DNA of 64,000 nt from Bacteroidota bacterium (GTDB lineage Bacteria; Bacteroidota; Bacteroidia; Sphingobacteriales; Sphingobacteriaceae), in contig JAMFRP010000017.1 in NCBI GenBank assembly GCA_026224775.1, positions 1-64,000 of the forward strand. The letters are read 5' to 3'. The notes under the pieces are model-generated. The model did not search any database and was not told the origin of the DNA. It worked only from the letters and a program-made list of their open reading frames with translations. Positions 18,073 to 26,842 of the stretch are shown here, piece by piece; position 1 is the first letter of the stretch, and every line of letters starts with the position of its first letter. A program made the position numbers and the translations under genes.

Positions 18073-21000
18073 ATGAAGAGAATTTTTACAATCTCAGGGT
18101 TTATCTTATTATGTTTCTTTTTTGTTAACTCAGCCTTTGCCCAAAATTTCACGGTAAAAGGTAAAGTGACAGATGCATCAACTGGCGAGGTATTGCCGGG
18201 TGTAAGCGTTATAATAAAAGGAACAAATAACGGTACCCAAACCGATGTTAACGGCGCTTTCGCACTAAGCGTAACGCCAAATGCAACATTGCAGGTATCC
18301 TTTGTTGGATACAACCCACAAGAAGTCGCCGTGAGCCATGGCGGCCCGGTTACAGTTAAACTTGTATCCACAAACAGCGAACTACAGCAGGTTGTTGTTG
18401 TAGGTTACGGCACACAGCGCAAAATTGATAACACCGGCGCGGTAGCAACTGTGAAAGGCTCCGACCTTTCCAATCAACCTTCTACCAATCCGCTGAGCGC
18501 TTTAGAAGGTAAGGTTGCCGGTGTCGAAATTATTAACAGCGGCCAGCCGGGCGCATCGCCAACAATCAACATTCGTGGTGTCGGCACAGTATCGGGCGGT
18601 ACTAACCCTTTGTATGTTGTTGATGGTGTATGGTATGATGATATTAGCTTCCTTAACAACGCTGATATTGAAACGCTAACCGTTTTAAAGGATGCTTCAA
18701 GTACCGCTATTTACGGTATCAGGGCGGCTAATGGGGTTGTTATTGTTACCACTAAACATGGTAAAAGCGGCAAGCCGGTAATTAGCTATAATGATTATTT
18801 TGGATGGCAAAAAGTAACAAACCAGGTAAAAATGGCCAATGGTACTGAATACGCGACAGCTATAAATGAATTATATGCAGATAATAACGTAACGCCGGCA
18901 TTCAGTAGTAACCCGTCAATGTATGGTACAGGTACTAACTGGTATAACCAGATATTAAGAACTGCACCGGTGAGCAATAACCAAATATCAATATCTGGTG
19001 GTTCTGATATTGATAGATATAATGTTTCAGTAGGCTACCTTGATCAGGATGGTATTGTTAAAACCAATAATTACCAGAAATATACTGTACACGTTAGTAA
19101 TGAATATACACCAATTAAAAACTTGAAAATTGGCTTTACAGCAAATGTTTTATCAAGTAATTCAAGGGATGTAAATCCTGCAATATTCCATCAATTATAT
19201 ACAGCTGCGCCAATAGTGCCTGTATTTCAGGCTGATGGTAAGTACGGCGATCCTGCCGACTATAATATTGGTGGTGGCGCGAATTATAATCCTCAGGCCA
19301 CTATTGATTTCTACAATCAGCATTCAAAAAATAAAGAACTTTCTGGCGGGGCATATGCCGAATATACAATTACTAAGGGCCTTGTATTTAAAGAAAGCTT
19401 TGGCGGTGAATTAGCCCAGGCCGAAGTAAGAAATTACACCCCGATTTACTTTGCAACCGGTGGCCAGCAAAGCACTACTTCGTCACTCGACTTAAACCAC
19501 ACGGAGAACCGTAACTGGATTTGGGAAAACACATTAACATACAATAAAAAAGTTGGTAAAAATAGTTTCACAGGTTTATTAGGTTACAGTGCTCAGGAAT
19601 ATAAAACTTCATATTCTACCGCAACTGCTGATAGTGTTGCGTATGCGAAAACAGGCAACTTACATACTTCATTTCCTAACGGAGCGCAAATATTGTATCC
19701 GCAATTAAACCAGTCGTTATATACGTTTCTGTCTCAATTTGCCCGTTTGAATTATTCATATGATGACAAGTACTTATTAAACGCTTCTATACGCCGCGAC
19801 GGTGCATCTGAGTTTTATCCAAATTCATACGGATATTTTTACTCCGCAGGTGCTGGCTGGGTTGTTACTAATGAGGCTTTCATGAAAGATCAACACGTTT
19901 TTAATATGCTGAAATTACGTGCCAGTATCGGAACAGTAGGTAATGCCGCTGTGCCGCATAGCGTAAACGTATTAACCGTAACTAATGATCCAACACAATA
20001 CACCGCTATTTATGGTAATCCACAATATCCGGTAAATGGCGAAAGTATCAATACCGTAGTACCCCCATCTACGAAATGGGAACAAGCAACATCAACAGAT
20101 TTTGGTATAGAGGGTACAATTCTAAATAATCATTTAACGTTTGATGCTGAATACTATAACAGGCTTACCAACAATGCCATTTTTGCCGTGCCTATCCTGG
20201 CATCAACCGGCTTAAATGGCCCTAACGGAGGTTTGGTAGCTAACCAGGCTGATATAAGAAACCGGGGCTTTGAATTTTCCATCACCTGGCAGCAGCATAT
20301 TAATAACGACATATTTTACTCTATCAGCCCCAACCTGGGTATAAATAGTAACGTAGTAACCAAGGTTCTTAGCGGTAATAATCCGCTGTATGGCGGGAGT
20401 GCGGGTATCACCAATGGCGCGTTGGCAACCCGTACGGTAGAAGGCCAGCCGATAGGTGAATTTTATGGCTATAAAGTGATAGGCATTTTCCAGAACGCGG
20501 CGCAGGTTGCCGCTTCGACAGCAAAAGGCACGGCAAAACCGGGTGATTTTATTTACCAGGATACTAACGGCGACGGGCAGATATCCAGCACCGATCGTGT
20601 TGACTTAGGTAATCCAAATGCTAAGTATGGTTATGGCCTTAATACCTATTTAAAAGTGAAGAATTTTGATTTGACACTTGATTTTCAGGGTCGCGCGGAT
20701 GTAAGCGTATATAACTCAAACCTGGCTTACCGTTTTGGTAATGAAAACTTTACCCAGGATTTTTATGAACACCGCTGGCATGGTGCGGGTACCTCCAATA
20801 CTTACCCATCTGTAAACCTTGGTTCTACCTATGATTCAGCGCCTAACTCATTTTATGTTACAAGTGGTGCTTACTTCAGGGTTCGTAATATCCAGTTAGG
20901 TTATACCTTACCGCAGGATATATTAAAGAGAGTAGGAGTGCAAAGCATCCGGTTCTTTGCAAATGCCCAAAATGCTATTAACATATTTGGTTACAAAGGC

Positions 21001-21102
21001 TTTAGCCCCGAAGTGGGTGGCGGTCCTACCAGTGAGGGTATTGATGCCAATGTATATCCGCTGTATGCTACTTACAATTTTGGTGTTAACGTTACATTTT
21101 AA
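18073..21102 (+). CDS. SusC/RagA-type TonB-dependent transporter of the beta-glucan locus
   Basis: A 1009-residue outer-membrane transporter. A signal peptide (about 1-24) is followed directly by a carboxypeptidase-like regulatory domain ('VKGKVTDASTGEVLPGVSVI'). The 'QQVVVVGYGTQRK' TonB-box-like linker, a plug ('NPLYVVDGVWYDD') and the barrel come next, ending '...YNFGVNVTF'. It lacks the STN domain of the first SusC, consistent with regulation by the adjacent propeller/HTH protein rather than by an anti-sigma factor. The susD partner starts 11 bp downstream. Substrate is inferred from the GH144 and GH3 genes of the same locus. Confidence 0.94.
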   Translation: MKRIFTISGFILLCFFFVNSAFAQNFTVKGKVTDASTGEVLPGVSVIIKGTNNGTQTDVNGAFALSVTPNATLQVSFVGYNPQEVAVSHGGPVTVKLVSTNSELQQVVVVGYGTQRKIDNTGAVATVKGSDLSNQPSTNPLSALEGKVAGVEIINSGQPGASPTINIRGVGTVSGGTNPLYVVDGVWYDDISFLNNADIETLTVLKDASSTAIYGIRAANGVVIVTTKHGKSGKPVISYNDYFGWQKVTNQVKMANGTEYATAINELYADNNVTPAFSSNPSMYGTGTNWYNQILRTAPVSNNQISISGGSDIDRYNVSVGYLDQDGIVKTNNYQKYTVHVSNEYTPIKNLKIGFTANVLSSNSRDVNPAIFHQLYTAAPIVPVFQADGKYGDPADYNIGGGANYNPQATIDFYNQHSKNKELSGGAYAEYTITKGLVFKESFGGELAQAEVRNYTPIYFATGGQQSTTSSLDLNHTENRNWIWENTLTYNKKVGKNSFTGLLGYSAQEYKTSYSTATADSVAYAKTGNLHTSFPNGAQILYPQLNQSLYTFLSQFARLNYSYDDKYLLNASIRRDGASEFYPNSYGYFYSAGAGWVVTNEAFMKDQHVFNMLKLRASIGTVGNAAVPHSVNVLTVTNDPTQYTAIYGNPQYPVNGESINTVVPPSTKWEQATSTDFGIEGTILNNHLTFDAEYYNRLTNNAIFAVPILASTGLNGPNGGLVANQADIRNRGFEFSITWQQHINNDIFYSISPNLGINSNVVTKVLSGNNPLYGGSAGITNGALATRTVEGQPIGEFYGYKVIGIFQNAAQVAASTAKGTAKPGDFIYQDTNGDGQISSTDRVDLGNPNAKYGYGLNTYLKVKNFDLTLDFQGRADVSVYNSNLAYRFGNENFTQDFYEHRWHGAGTSNTYPSVNLGSTYDSAPNSFYVTSGAYFRVRNIQLGYTLPQDILKRVGVQSIRFFANAQNAINIFGYKGFSPEVGGGPTSEGIDANVYPLYATYNFGVNVTF

Positions 21103-21113
21103 TTCGTATAACG

Positions 21114-22601
21114 ATGAAAAATAAAAGATACAATTTACAAAAAACGATCGGGCTTGGCCTGGTCGCCGCAATAGTTATTTCCCAGGGATGTACAAAAAGC
21201 TTTTTAAATAAAACCCCGGCTGGTACAACCGTTGCTACTCAGTTTTTCAAAACATCTGCCGATGCAACAGCTGCAGTTGCAGCTATGTATGCCGACCTTC
21301 ACGGTTATAATGAGACAGCTTTCCCTCCTGTCGCGCTCGAGAGTGTGGGGTCGGATGATGCAACTAAAGGCTCGGTACCAACCGATGCTACTTTTCTGGA
21401 TTCGTACCATAATTTTACGATTACCTCGGGTGATGGGCAATTGGATGGCTTTTGGGGCGCGCTGTATAATAACATCAATTTTGCCAACCAGATATTAGAT
21501 AATGTGCCGAATATAGATATGGATGCTTCTTTAAAAGCGAGATATTTGGCTGAAGCACGGTTTATCCGCTCTTATGATTACTTCAGGCTGATATGTAATT
21601 TTGGCGATGTTCCATTGCGCCTGCATGTTCCAACATCTACAACAGATTACAATTTGCCACGTACCCCTAAAGCGCAGATCTATGCCCAAATTGAGGCCGA
21701 CCTCACAAGCGCTGCGTCAGTATTGCCTGCAACCTATAGTTCGGCTGATGTTGGCCATGTTACCAAAGGTGCAGCACTAGCCTTGCACGCAAAAGTGGCG
21801 TTATATTTAAAAAATTGGGCAGATGTGGTAACCTATACCAACCAGGTAACCGCTTTAGGTGTTTATACTTTGTTCCCGAATTATGAAAAGATGTTCAGGA
21901 CTCAAAATAAAAATAATTCTGAATCCATCTTTGAGATCCAGAATATGCTGATACCAAATGAGCCAAGTGAATCTAATTCGCAATATTCACAGGTACAAAT
22001 GCCAAGGGTTACAGCACCTGCAGGTGGTTGGGGATTTAACAACCCAAGCCCAAGCCTGATAGCTGAGTTTGAACCCGGCGACCCTCGTTTAGCAGCTACC
22101 GTTATTTATACCGGCCAAACTACAGCCGAAGGTGACTTCATTGATTCATCGGCACCTAACCCTTACTATAACTATAAATCGTATGTGCCTTTTTCCGAAT
22201 TTGTTTCTGGCTTTAACACGGGTTGCCAGCAGGATAAGATTGTAATACGTTATGCTGAAGTATTATTAATGAATGCTGAAGCTAACAACGAATCAGGAAA
22301 CACATCTGCTGCATTAGCTTCATTGGAATTGGTTAGAGCAAGGGCAAGAGAAGGGAATGCAGCCATTTTGCCTGCGGTTACAACTACAGACCCAACCGCG
22401 TTACGCGCCGCTATTTATCATGAAAGAAGAGTGGAAATGGGCATGGAGTTCGACCGCCATGCTGACGTAATACGCCAGGGCCGTGGTGCTGCTGTATTTG
22501 GTCCGCAAGGTTTTGTTACCGGCAAGAGCGAAGTTTGGCCTATCCCTCAAAATGAAATTGATTTGAGCGGTGGTACACTTACTCAAAACCCTGGTTATTA
22601 A
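21114..22601 (+). CDS. RagB/SusD family nutrient-uptake lipoprotein
   Basis: A 495-residue surface lipoprotein with lipobox 'VISQGC' (Cys26) and the classic SusD start 'TKSFLNKTPAG'. The alpha-helical repeats carry 'ARFIRSYDYFRLICNFGDVPL' and the C-terminal 'IYHERRVEMGMEFDRHADVIRQG' followed by 'VWPIPQNEIDLSGG..TQNPGY', all hallmarks of the RagB/SusD family. It binds the oligosaccharide at the mouth of the SusC barrel encoded just upstream. A terminator hairpin follows 15 bp after the stop. Confidence 0.94.
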   Translation: MKNKRYNLQKTIGLGLVAAIVISQGCTKSFLNKTPAGTTVATQFFKTSADATAAVAAMYADLHGYNETAFPPVALESVGSDDATKGSVPTDATFLDSYHNFTITSGDGQLDGFWGALYNNINFANQILDNVPNIDMDASLKARYLAEARFIRSYDYFRLICNFGDVPLRLHVPTSTTDYNLPRTPKAQIYAQIEADLTSAASVLPATYSSADVGHVTKGAALALHAKVALYLKNWADVVTYTNQVTALGVYTLFPNYEKMFRTQNKNNSESIFEIQNMLIPNEPSESNSQYSQVQMPRVTAPAGGWGFNNPSPSLIAEFEPGDPRLAATVIYTGQTTAEGDFIDSSAPNPYYNYKSYVPFSEFVSGFNTGCQQDKIVIRYAEVLLMNAEANNESGNTSAALASLELVRARAREGNAAILPAVTTTDPTALRAAIYHERRVEMGMEFDRHADVIRQGRGAAVFGPQGFVTGKSEVWPIPQNEIDLSGGTLTQNPGY

Positions 22602-22615
22602 TTATAAAAAAGACA

Positions 22616-22647
22616 GATTCACAGCCGGTAAGTTCCGGCTGTGAATC
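22616..22647 (+). terminator. Terminator or stabilising hairpin after susD
   Basis: GATTCACAGCCGG / CCGGCTGTGAATC is a perfect 13-bp stem with a 6-nt loop, followed by TTAAAAAAATT. The poor T-run suggests partial termination or 3' end protection, as after the first susD. Confidence 0.65.
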
Positions 22648-22659
22648 TTAAAAAAATTG

Positions 22660-22787
22660 AGAAGCTATTTAAAAATGATAAAACTTATGTCATTGCGAGG
22701 AACGAAGCAATCGCACGTAGAAAAGCCACCTTACAAAGTTCGCGATTGCTTCGTTCCTCGCAATGACATGGCCTTTAAACAGCTTCT
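22660..22787. repeat. MITE-like palindromic element, copy 1 (128 bp)
   Basis: The core 22688-22768 has perfect 27-bp arms (TGTCATTGCGAGGAACGAAG..., running to GCAATCGC). Outside lie terminal inverted repeats AGAAGCTATTTAAA (22660-) and TTTAAACAGCTTCT (-22787), matching at 13 of 14 positions. The left flank matches the reverse complement of the right flank of the copy at 54139-54302. This copy is therefore in the opposite orientation and lacks about 30 bp of the other flank. It forms, with two hairpins, the 401-bp gap between susD and the GH144 gene. Confidence 0.85.
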
Positions 22788-22814
22788 AAAAAGATAATAA
22801 TTGTTTCTCTCATA

Positions 22815-22845
22815 GGTTGCCCGGCGAAAGTCGGGCCGCCTTTTT
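22815..22845 (+). terminator. GC-rich hairpin with T-run before the GH144 gene
   Basis: GCCCGGCGAAAGTCGGGC forms a short GC stem, followed by CGCCTTTTT. It resembles a rho-independent terminator. Together with the hairpin after susD, it suggests that the glucanase and beta-glucosidase genes are expressed separately from susCD. Confidence 0.55.
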
Positions 22846-23002
22846 ACATGTTTAACTAATAGTGGCCATTCTGGATAATTAAAAAATAAAGGCACGAGGT
22901 TTTTAACAGTGCGATAATTAACATGATTTAAAACTACCGCACCGGCTTACTCTGGAGTTTATTTATGAGTTGTCACGTTGCAAACCGGAATAAAAAACTT
23001 AA

Positions 23003-24352
23003 ATGAAAAAACTACTTATACTCCCCTTTCTTATACTCTCAACTTTTTGTTGCCATGCGCAATCCACCAAAAAAACCGTGGTTAGCGATGGGATTAAACC
23101 CGTAGGCATCATCAAGAATTTATCTGATAGCGCCCTGCTTGATGTGGTGCAGCGCCAAACCTTCCGTTATTTCTGGGATTTTGCCCACCCGGTAAGTGGC
23201 TTGGCCCGCGAACGCAGCAATAACTCCTATAATTACGGCCCCGAAGTAGTAACCATTGGTGGTTCCGGATTTGGGATTATGGGCATAGTAGTAGCTACCC
23301 AACGAAAATGGATCACCCGTGAGCAGGCAGATGATCGCATGCTTAAAATTGTACGCTTTTTATATAGAGCCGACTCTTTCCACGGTGTATTTCCGCATTG
23401 GTTAAATGGAGAAACAGGTAAGGTAATTCCTTTCGGCCGCAAGGATGATGGTGCCGATTTGGTAGAAACATCGTACATGTTTGAAGGATTATTATGCGCA
23501 CGCCAATATTATAATGCTGATAATGCCAAAGAGCGGGAGATCAGGGATAAAATAAACGGCATGTGGAACGATATTGAATGGAACTGGTTTACCCGTCACG
23601 GTCAGGATGTGCTGTACTGGCACTGGTCGCCGAACAATGGCTGGGCCATGAACTTCCCTATCCATGGCTTTAACGAGTGCTTGATTACCTATGTTTTAGC
23701 AGAATCAGGCACAAGATATCCGGTTCCGGCATCTGTTTATCATAAAGGTTGGGCGCAGGGCAGTTTCTTCAGAAACGGAAAAACGTTTTATGGCCATAAA
23801 TTGCCTTTAGGGTTTGATTATGGTGGCCCTTTATTCTTCTCGCAATATTCCTTTATGGGGCTTGATCCGAAAGGGTTAAAAGATGAATACGCCGACTATT
23901 GGGAGCAAAACCAAAACCATACGCTGATCAACAGGGCATATTGCGTTGAGAATCCGAAGAAATTTAAAGGTTATGGCGAGAACTGCTGGGGATTAACCGC
24001 CAGCGATAATTACGAAGGCTATAATGCCCAGTCGCCAACTAACGATCTGGGTGTTATTACACCTACTGCGGCTTTATCGGCATTCCCTTATACGCCTAAG
24101 TATTCTATGCAGGCTTTGCGCCATTTCTATTATGACTTGGGCGATAAAATATGGGGTCAATATGGCTTTACCGATGCTTTCAGCGAATCACATAACTGGT
24201 ATGCCAAATCATACCTGGCAATAGACGAGGGGCCGATAGTAGTGATGATAGAAAACTACCGCAGCGGTCTGTTATGGAACTTGTTCATGAGCTGCCCCGA
24301 GGTAAAAGCGGGATTAAAGAAGTTAAACTTTGAAAGCCCGAAAATAAATTAA
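23003..24352 (+). CDS. GH144-type endo-beta-1,2-glucanase (glycoamylase-domain protein)
   Basis: A 449-residue exported protein with signal peptide (about 1-20) and an (alpha/alpha)6-type glycoamylase domain. Diagnostic stretches are 'LLDVVQRQTFRYFWDFAHPVSGLARERS', 'TIGGSGFGIMGIVVATQRKWI', 'FHGVFPHWLNGETGK' and 'DDGADLVETSYMFEGLLCARQYY'. Bacteroidota proteins of this type founded family GH144 through the Chitinophaga pinensis endo-beta-1,2-glucanase. Many genomes still annotate them as glucoamylase-like. The family match is by recognition, not by search. The GH3 gene 33 bp downstream would finish the product to glucose. If the assignment is right, substrates would be linear or cyclic beta-1,2-glucans made by rhizobia and other bacteria. 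Confidence 0.85.
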   Translation: MKKLLILPFLILSTFCCHAQSTKKTVVSDGIKPVGIIKNLSDSALLDVVQRQTFRYFWDFAHPVSGLARERSNNSYNYGPEVVTIGGSGFGIMGIVVATQRKWITREQADDRMLKIVRFLYRADSFHGVFPHWLNGETGKVIPFGRKDDGADLVETSYMFEGLLCARQYYNADNAKEREIRDKINGMWNDIEWNWFTRHGQDVLYWHWSPNNGWAMNFPIHGFNECLITYVLAESGTRYPVPASVYHKGWAQGSFFRNGKTFYGHKLPLGFDYGGPLFFSQYSFMGLDPKGLKDEYADYWEQNQNHTLINRAYCVENPKKFKGYGENCWGLTASDNYEGYNAQSPTNDLGVITPTAALSAFPYTPKYSMQALRHFYYDLGDKIWGQYGFTDAFSESHNWYAKSYLAIDEGPIVVMIENYRSGLLWNLFMSCPEVKAGLKKLNFESPKIN

Positions 24353-24385
24353 ATTAGAATTTCTGAATACCAAATACAACGCAAT

Positions 24386-26674
24386 ATGTTACGTAAACCT
24401 ATTTTACTTTTTATGCTGATCATATCAGCAAGCAGCGCCTTTTCGCAGGCTGTATCACCCGCTCAGCAGAAAAAAATGGATGCCTTTATCAATAATCTGA
24501 TGTCGAAAATGACACTGGATGAAAAGATAGGGCAGTTAAACCAGGTATCGGTTGGCTTTGATGTTACGGGCCCGATAGTAAGTAAAAATGTAAACGAAAA
24601 CATAGAAAAAGGAAATGTAGGCTCGGTACTAAACACTTATACGCCTGATGCGGTACGTAAACTACAGCAAATAGCGGTTGAGCATACCCGTTTAAAAATT
24701 CCGTTGCTGTTTGGTTACGATGTTATTCACGGGCATAAAACCATATTCCCGATACCCTTAGGTTTGGCATCAAGCTGGGATCTGGACATGATTAAACAAA
24801 CGGCAACCATTGCCGCGCAGGAGGCCAGCGCTGATGGCCTTAACTGGGTATTCTCGCCAATGGTTGATATAGCCCGCGATCCACGCTGGGGCCGCATCGC
24901 CGAAGGTTCGGGTGAAGATACCTGGCTGGGATCACAAATAGCTAAAGCGATGGTGCAAGGCTACCAGGGCGATACTTATTTAAACAATGATAAAGTAATG
25001 GCTTGCGTTAAACACTTCGCGCTATATGGAGCAGTTGAAGCGGGGCGCGATTACAATACCGTAGACATGAGCGAGCACAGGATGTTCCAGGATTACCTGC
25101 CACCTTACAAAGCCGCTATTGACGCGGGCGCAGGCAGCGTGATGTCGTCATTTAACGAGATCAATGGCGTACCGGCAACCGGTAATAAATGGTTGATGAC
25201 CGACCTGCTACGCAAAAAATGGGGCTTCACAGGTTTGGTGGTTACAGATTACACCGCCATTAACGAAATGATAAACCATGGCATGGGCGAAACCACCTAT
25301 GATGTAGCCAAGGTTGCGCTTGATGCGGGCATCGATATGGATATGGTTGGCGAAGTGTTTTTAGATAACTTGAAACAATTAGTTAAAGATGGCAAAGTAC
25401 AGCCATCACAAATTGATGTGGCCTGCCGCAAGGTATTAGAGGCAAAATACAAGTTAGGTTTATTTGCCGATCCATACCGTTATTGCAACGATGAGCGTGC
25501 GCAAAAAACCATCATGAAACCGGAATTTTTAGAAGCCGCTACCGAAGCCGCTAAAAGAAGCATCGTGCTACTAAAAAACAGCAACAATACCTTACCGTTA
25601 AAAGCAACTGGCTCAATAGCCCTGGTTGGTCCGTTGGCTGATGATCATCGTGATATGATTGGCCCATGGAGTGGTGCTGGCGACTGGCAAAAATCGGTTA
25701 CGGTATTAGAAGGTATCAAAAAACTTGCCGGAAACCAGGTGCAGATCAACTACGCCAAAGGAGCAAACATTACCAATGACGCCTGGATGATCAAACGCTT
25801 AGGTGCTGATCAACTAAATAATGATATACGCCCGGCTAATGAAATGATTGATGAGGCCGTAAACGCTGCTAAAAAATCAGATGTCATAGTGGCTGTTGTG
25901 GGCGAATCTTATGGCATGTCGGGCGAGGCTGCGAGCCGTTCAGAAATAGGCATTCCATTGGCACAAGAAGACCTGCTTAAGGCTTTAAAAGCTACAGGCA
26001 AGCCAATGATAATTATCCTGATGAATGGTCGCCCGTTAACCCTTAAATGGGAAAATGACAACGCCGATGCCATGCTGGAAACATGGTTTGCAGGTACCGA
26101 GGCAGGTAATGCCATTGCTGATGTTTTATTTGGCGAATACAACCCATCTGCAAAAATTACAGCAACCTTCCCGCAGGATGTTGGGCAGATCCCTTTGTAT
26201 TACAGCCATAAAAATACAGGTCGCCCGTACCAGGGCGATTTCATTGATCGTTATAAATCACGTTATTTGGATATATCTAACGATCCCTTGTACCCATTTG
26301 GGTTCGGCTTAAGCTATACTACGTTTACTTACGGCGATGTAAAACTAAACAGCAACACCATTAAACCCGGTCAATTACTGCAAGTAAGCACCACCGTGAC
26401 TAATACCGGCAAATACGATGGTACCGAGATTGTACAATTGTATACCCGCCAAATGGTAGGCTCGGTAACACGCCCGGTTGAAGAATTAAAAAACTTTAAA
26501 AAGATATTCCTGAAAGCAGGCGAAAGCCAGGTGGTAAACTTTACCATTAGTTCTGCTGATCTGCGTTTCTACGACATCAACATGAAATACACCTATGAGC
26601 CGGGCGACTTTAAAGTGTTTATAGGAACAAACTCACGTGATGTAAAAGAAGCTGATTTTAAGTTGACGAATTAA
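24386..26674 (+). CDS. bglX: GH3 beta-glucosidase, BglX type
   Basis: A 762-residue periplasmic exo-beta-glucosidase. Signal peptide about 1-20; GH3 N-domain with 'LLFGYDVIHGHKTIFPIPLGLASSWD', 'MVDIARDPRWGRIAEGSGEDTWLG' and the nucleophile segment 'GLVVTDYTAINEM' (Asp288). In the GH3 C-domain, 'GESYGMSGEAASRSEI' (Glu514) is a likely acid/base region. A fibronectin-III-like domain closes the protein ('VQLYTRQMVGSVTRPVEELKNFKKI'). Next to a GH144 endo-beta-1,2-glucanase it most likely acts on sophorose and longer beta-1,2 gluco-oligosaccharides, as reported for a Bacteroides thetaiotaomicron GH3 enzyme in a similar cluster. Specificity cannot be read from sequence alone. Confidence 0.93.
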   Translation: MLRKPILLFMLIISASSAFSQAVSPAQQKKMDAFINNLMSKMTLDEKIGQLNQVSVGFDVTGPIVSKNVNENIEKGNVGSVLNTYTPDAVRKLQQIAVEHTRLKIPLLFGYDVIHGHKTIFPIPLGLASSWDLDMIKQTATIAAQEASADGLNWVFSPMVDIARDPRWGRIAEGSGEDTWLGSQIAKAMVQGYQGDTYLNNDKVMACVKHFALYGAVEAGRDYNTVDMSEHRMFQDYLPPYKAAIDAGAGSVMSSFNEINGVPATGNKWLMTDLLRKKWGFTGLVVTDYTAINEMINHGMGETTYDVAKVALDAGIDMDMVGEVFLDNLKQLVKDGKVQPSQIDVACRKVLEAKYKLGLFADPYRYCNDERAQKTIMKPEFLEAATEAAKRSIVLLKNSNNTLPLKATGSIALVGPLADDHRDMIGPWSGAGDWQKSVTVLEGIKKLAGNQVQINYAKGANITNDAWMIKRLGADQLNNDIRPANEMIDEAVNAAKKSDVIVAVVGESYGMSGEAASRSEIGIPLAQEDLLKALKATGKPMIIILMNGRPLTLKWENDNADAMLETWFAGTEAGNAIADVLFGEYNPSAKITATFPQDVGQIPLYYSHKNTGRPYQGDFIDRYKSRYLDISNDPLYPFGFGLSYTTFTYGDVKLNSNTIKPGQLLQVSTTVTNTGKYDGTEIVQLYTRQMVGSVTRPVEELKNFKKIFLKAGESQVVNFTISSADLRFYDINMKYTYEPGDFKVFIGTNSRDVKEADFKLTN

Positions 26675-26697
26675 GAAACGATAAACCTATTAACCAA

Positions 26698-26778
26698 TGT
26701 CATTGCGAGGAACGAAGCAATCGCACGTAGAAAAGCCACGATGCAAAGTTCGCGATTGCTTCGTTCCTCGCAATAACA
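26698..26778. repeat. Palindromic element, copy 2 (core only)
   Basis: TGTCATTGCGAGGAACGAAG... and its complement form 27-bp arms with one mismatch (CAATAACA instead of CAATGACA) around a 27-bp spacer. The spacer is almost the same as in copy 1 (CACGTAGAAAAGCCA...GCAAAGTTCG). AGAAAC at 26674-26679, overlapping the bglX stop codon, may be a remnant of the terminal repeat. The right terminal repeat is absent. Confidence 0.85.
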
Positions 26779-26810
26779 TGTTTTTTTTGAGTCACCTTAT
26801 CTACACTATC

Positions 26811-26842
26811 AAAAAGGCAGTAATTATAATTACTGCCTTTTT
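26811..26842. terminator. Bidirectional terminator between bglX and the anti-sigma gene
   Basis: A perfect 32-bp palindrome: AAAAAGGCAGTAATTA followed by its exact complement. A-run and T-run on both sides make it a terminator for both converging genes. It contains the last three codons and the TAA of the minus-strand gene 26830-28473. Confidence 0.85.
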
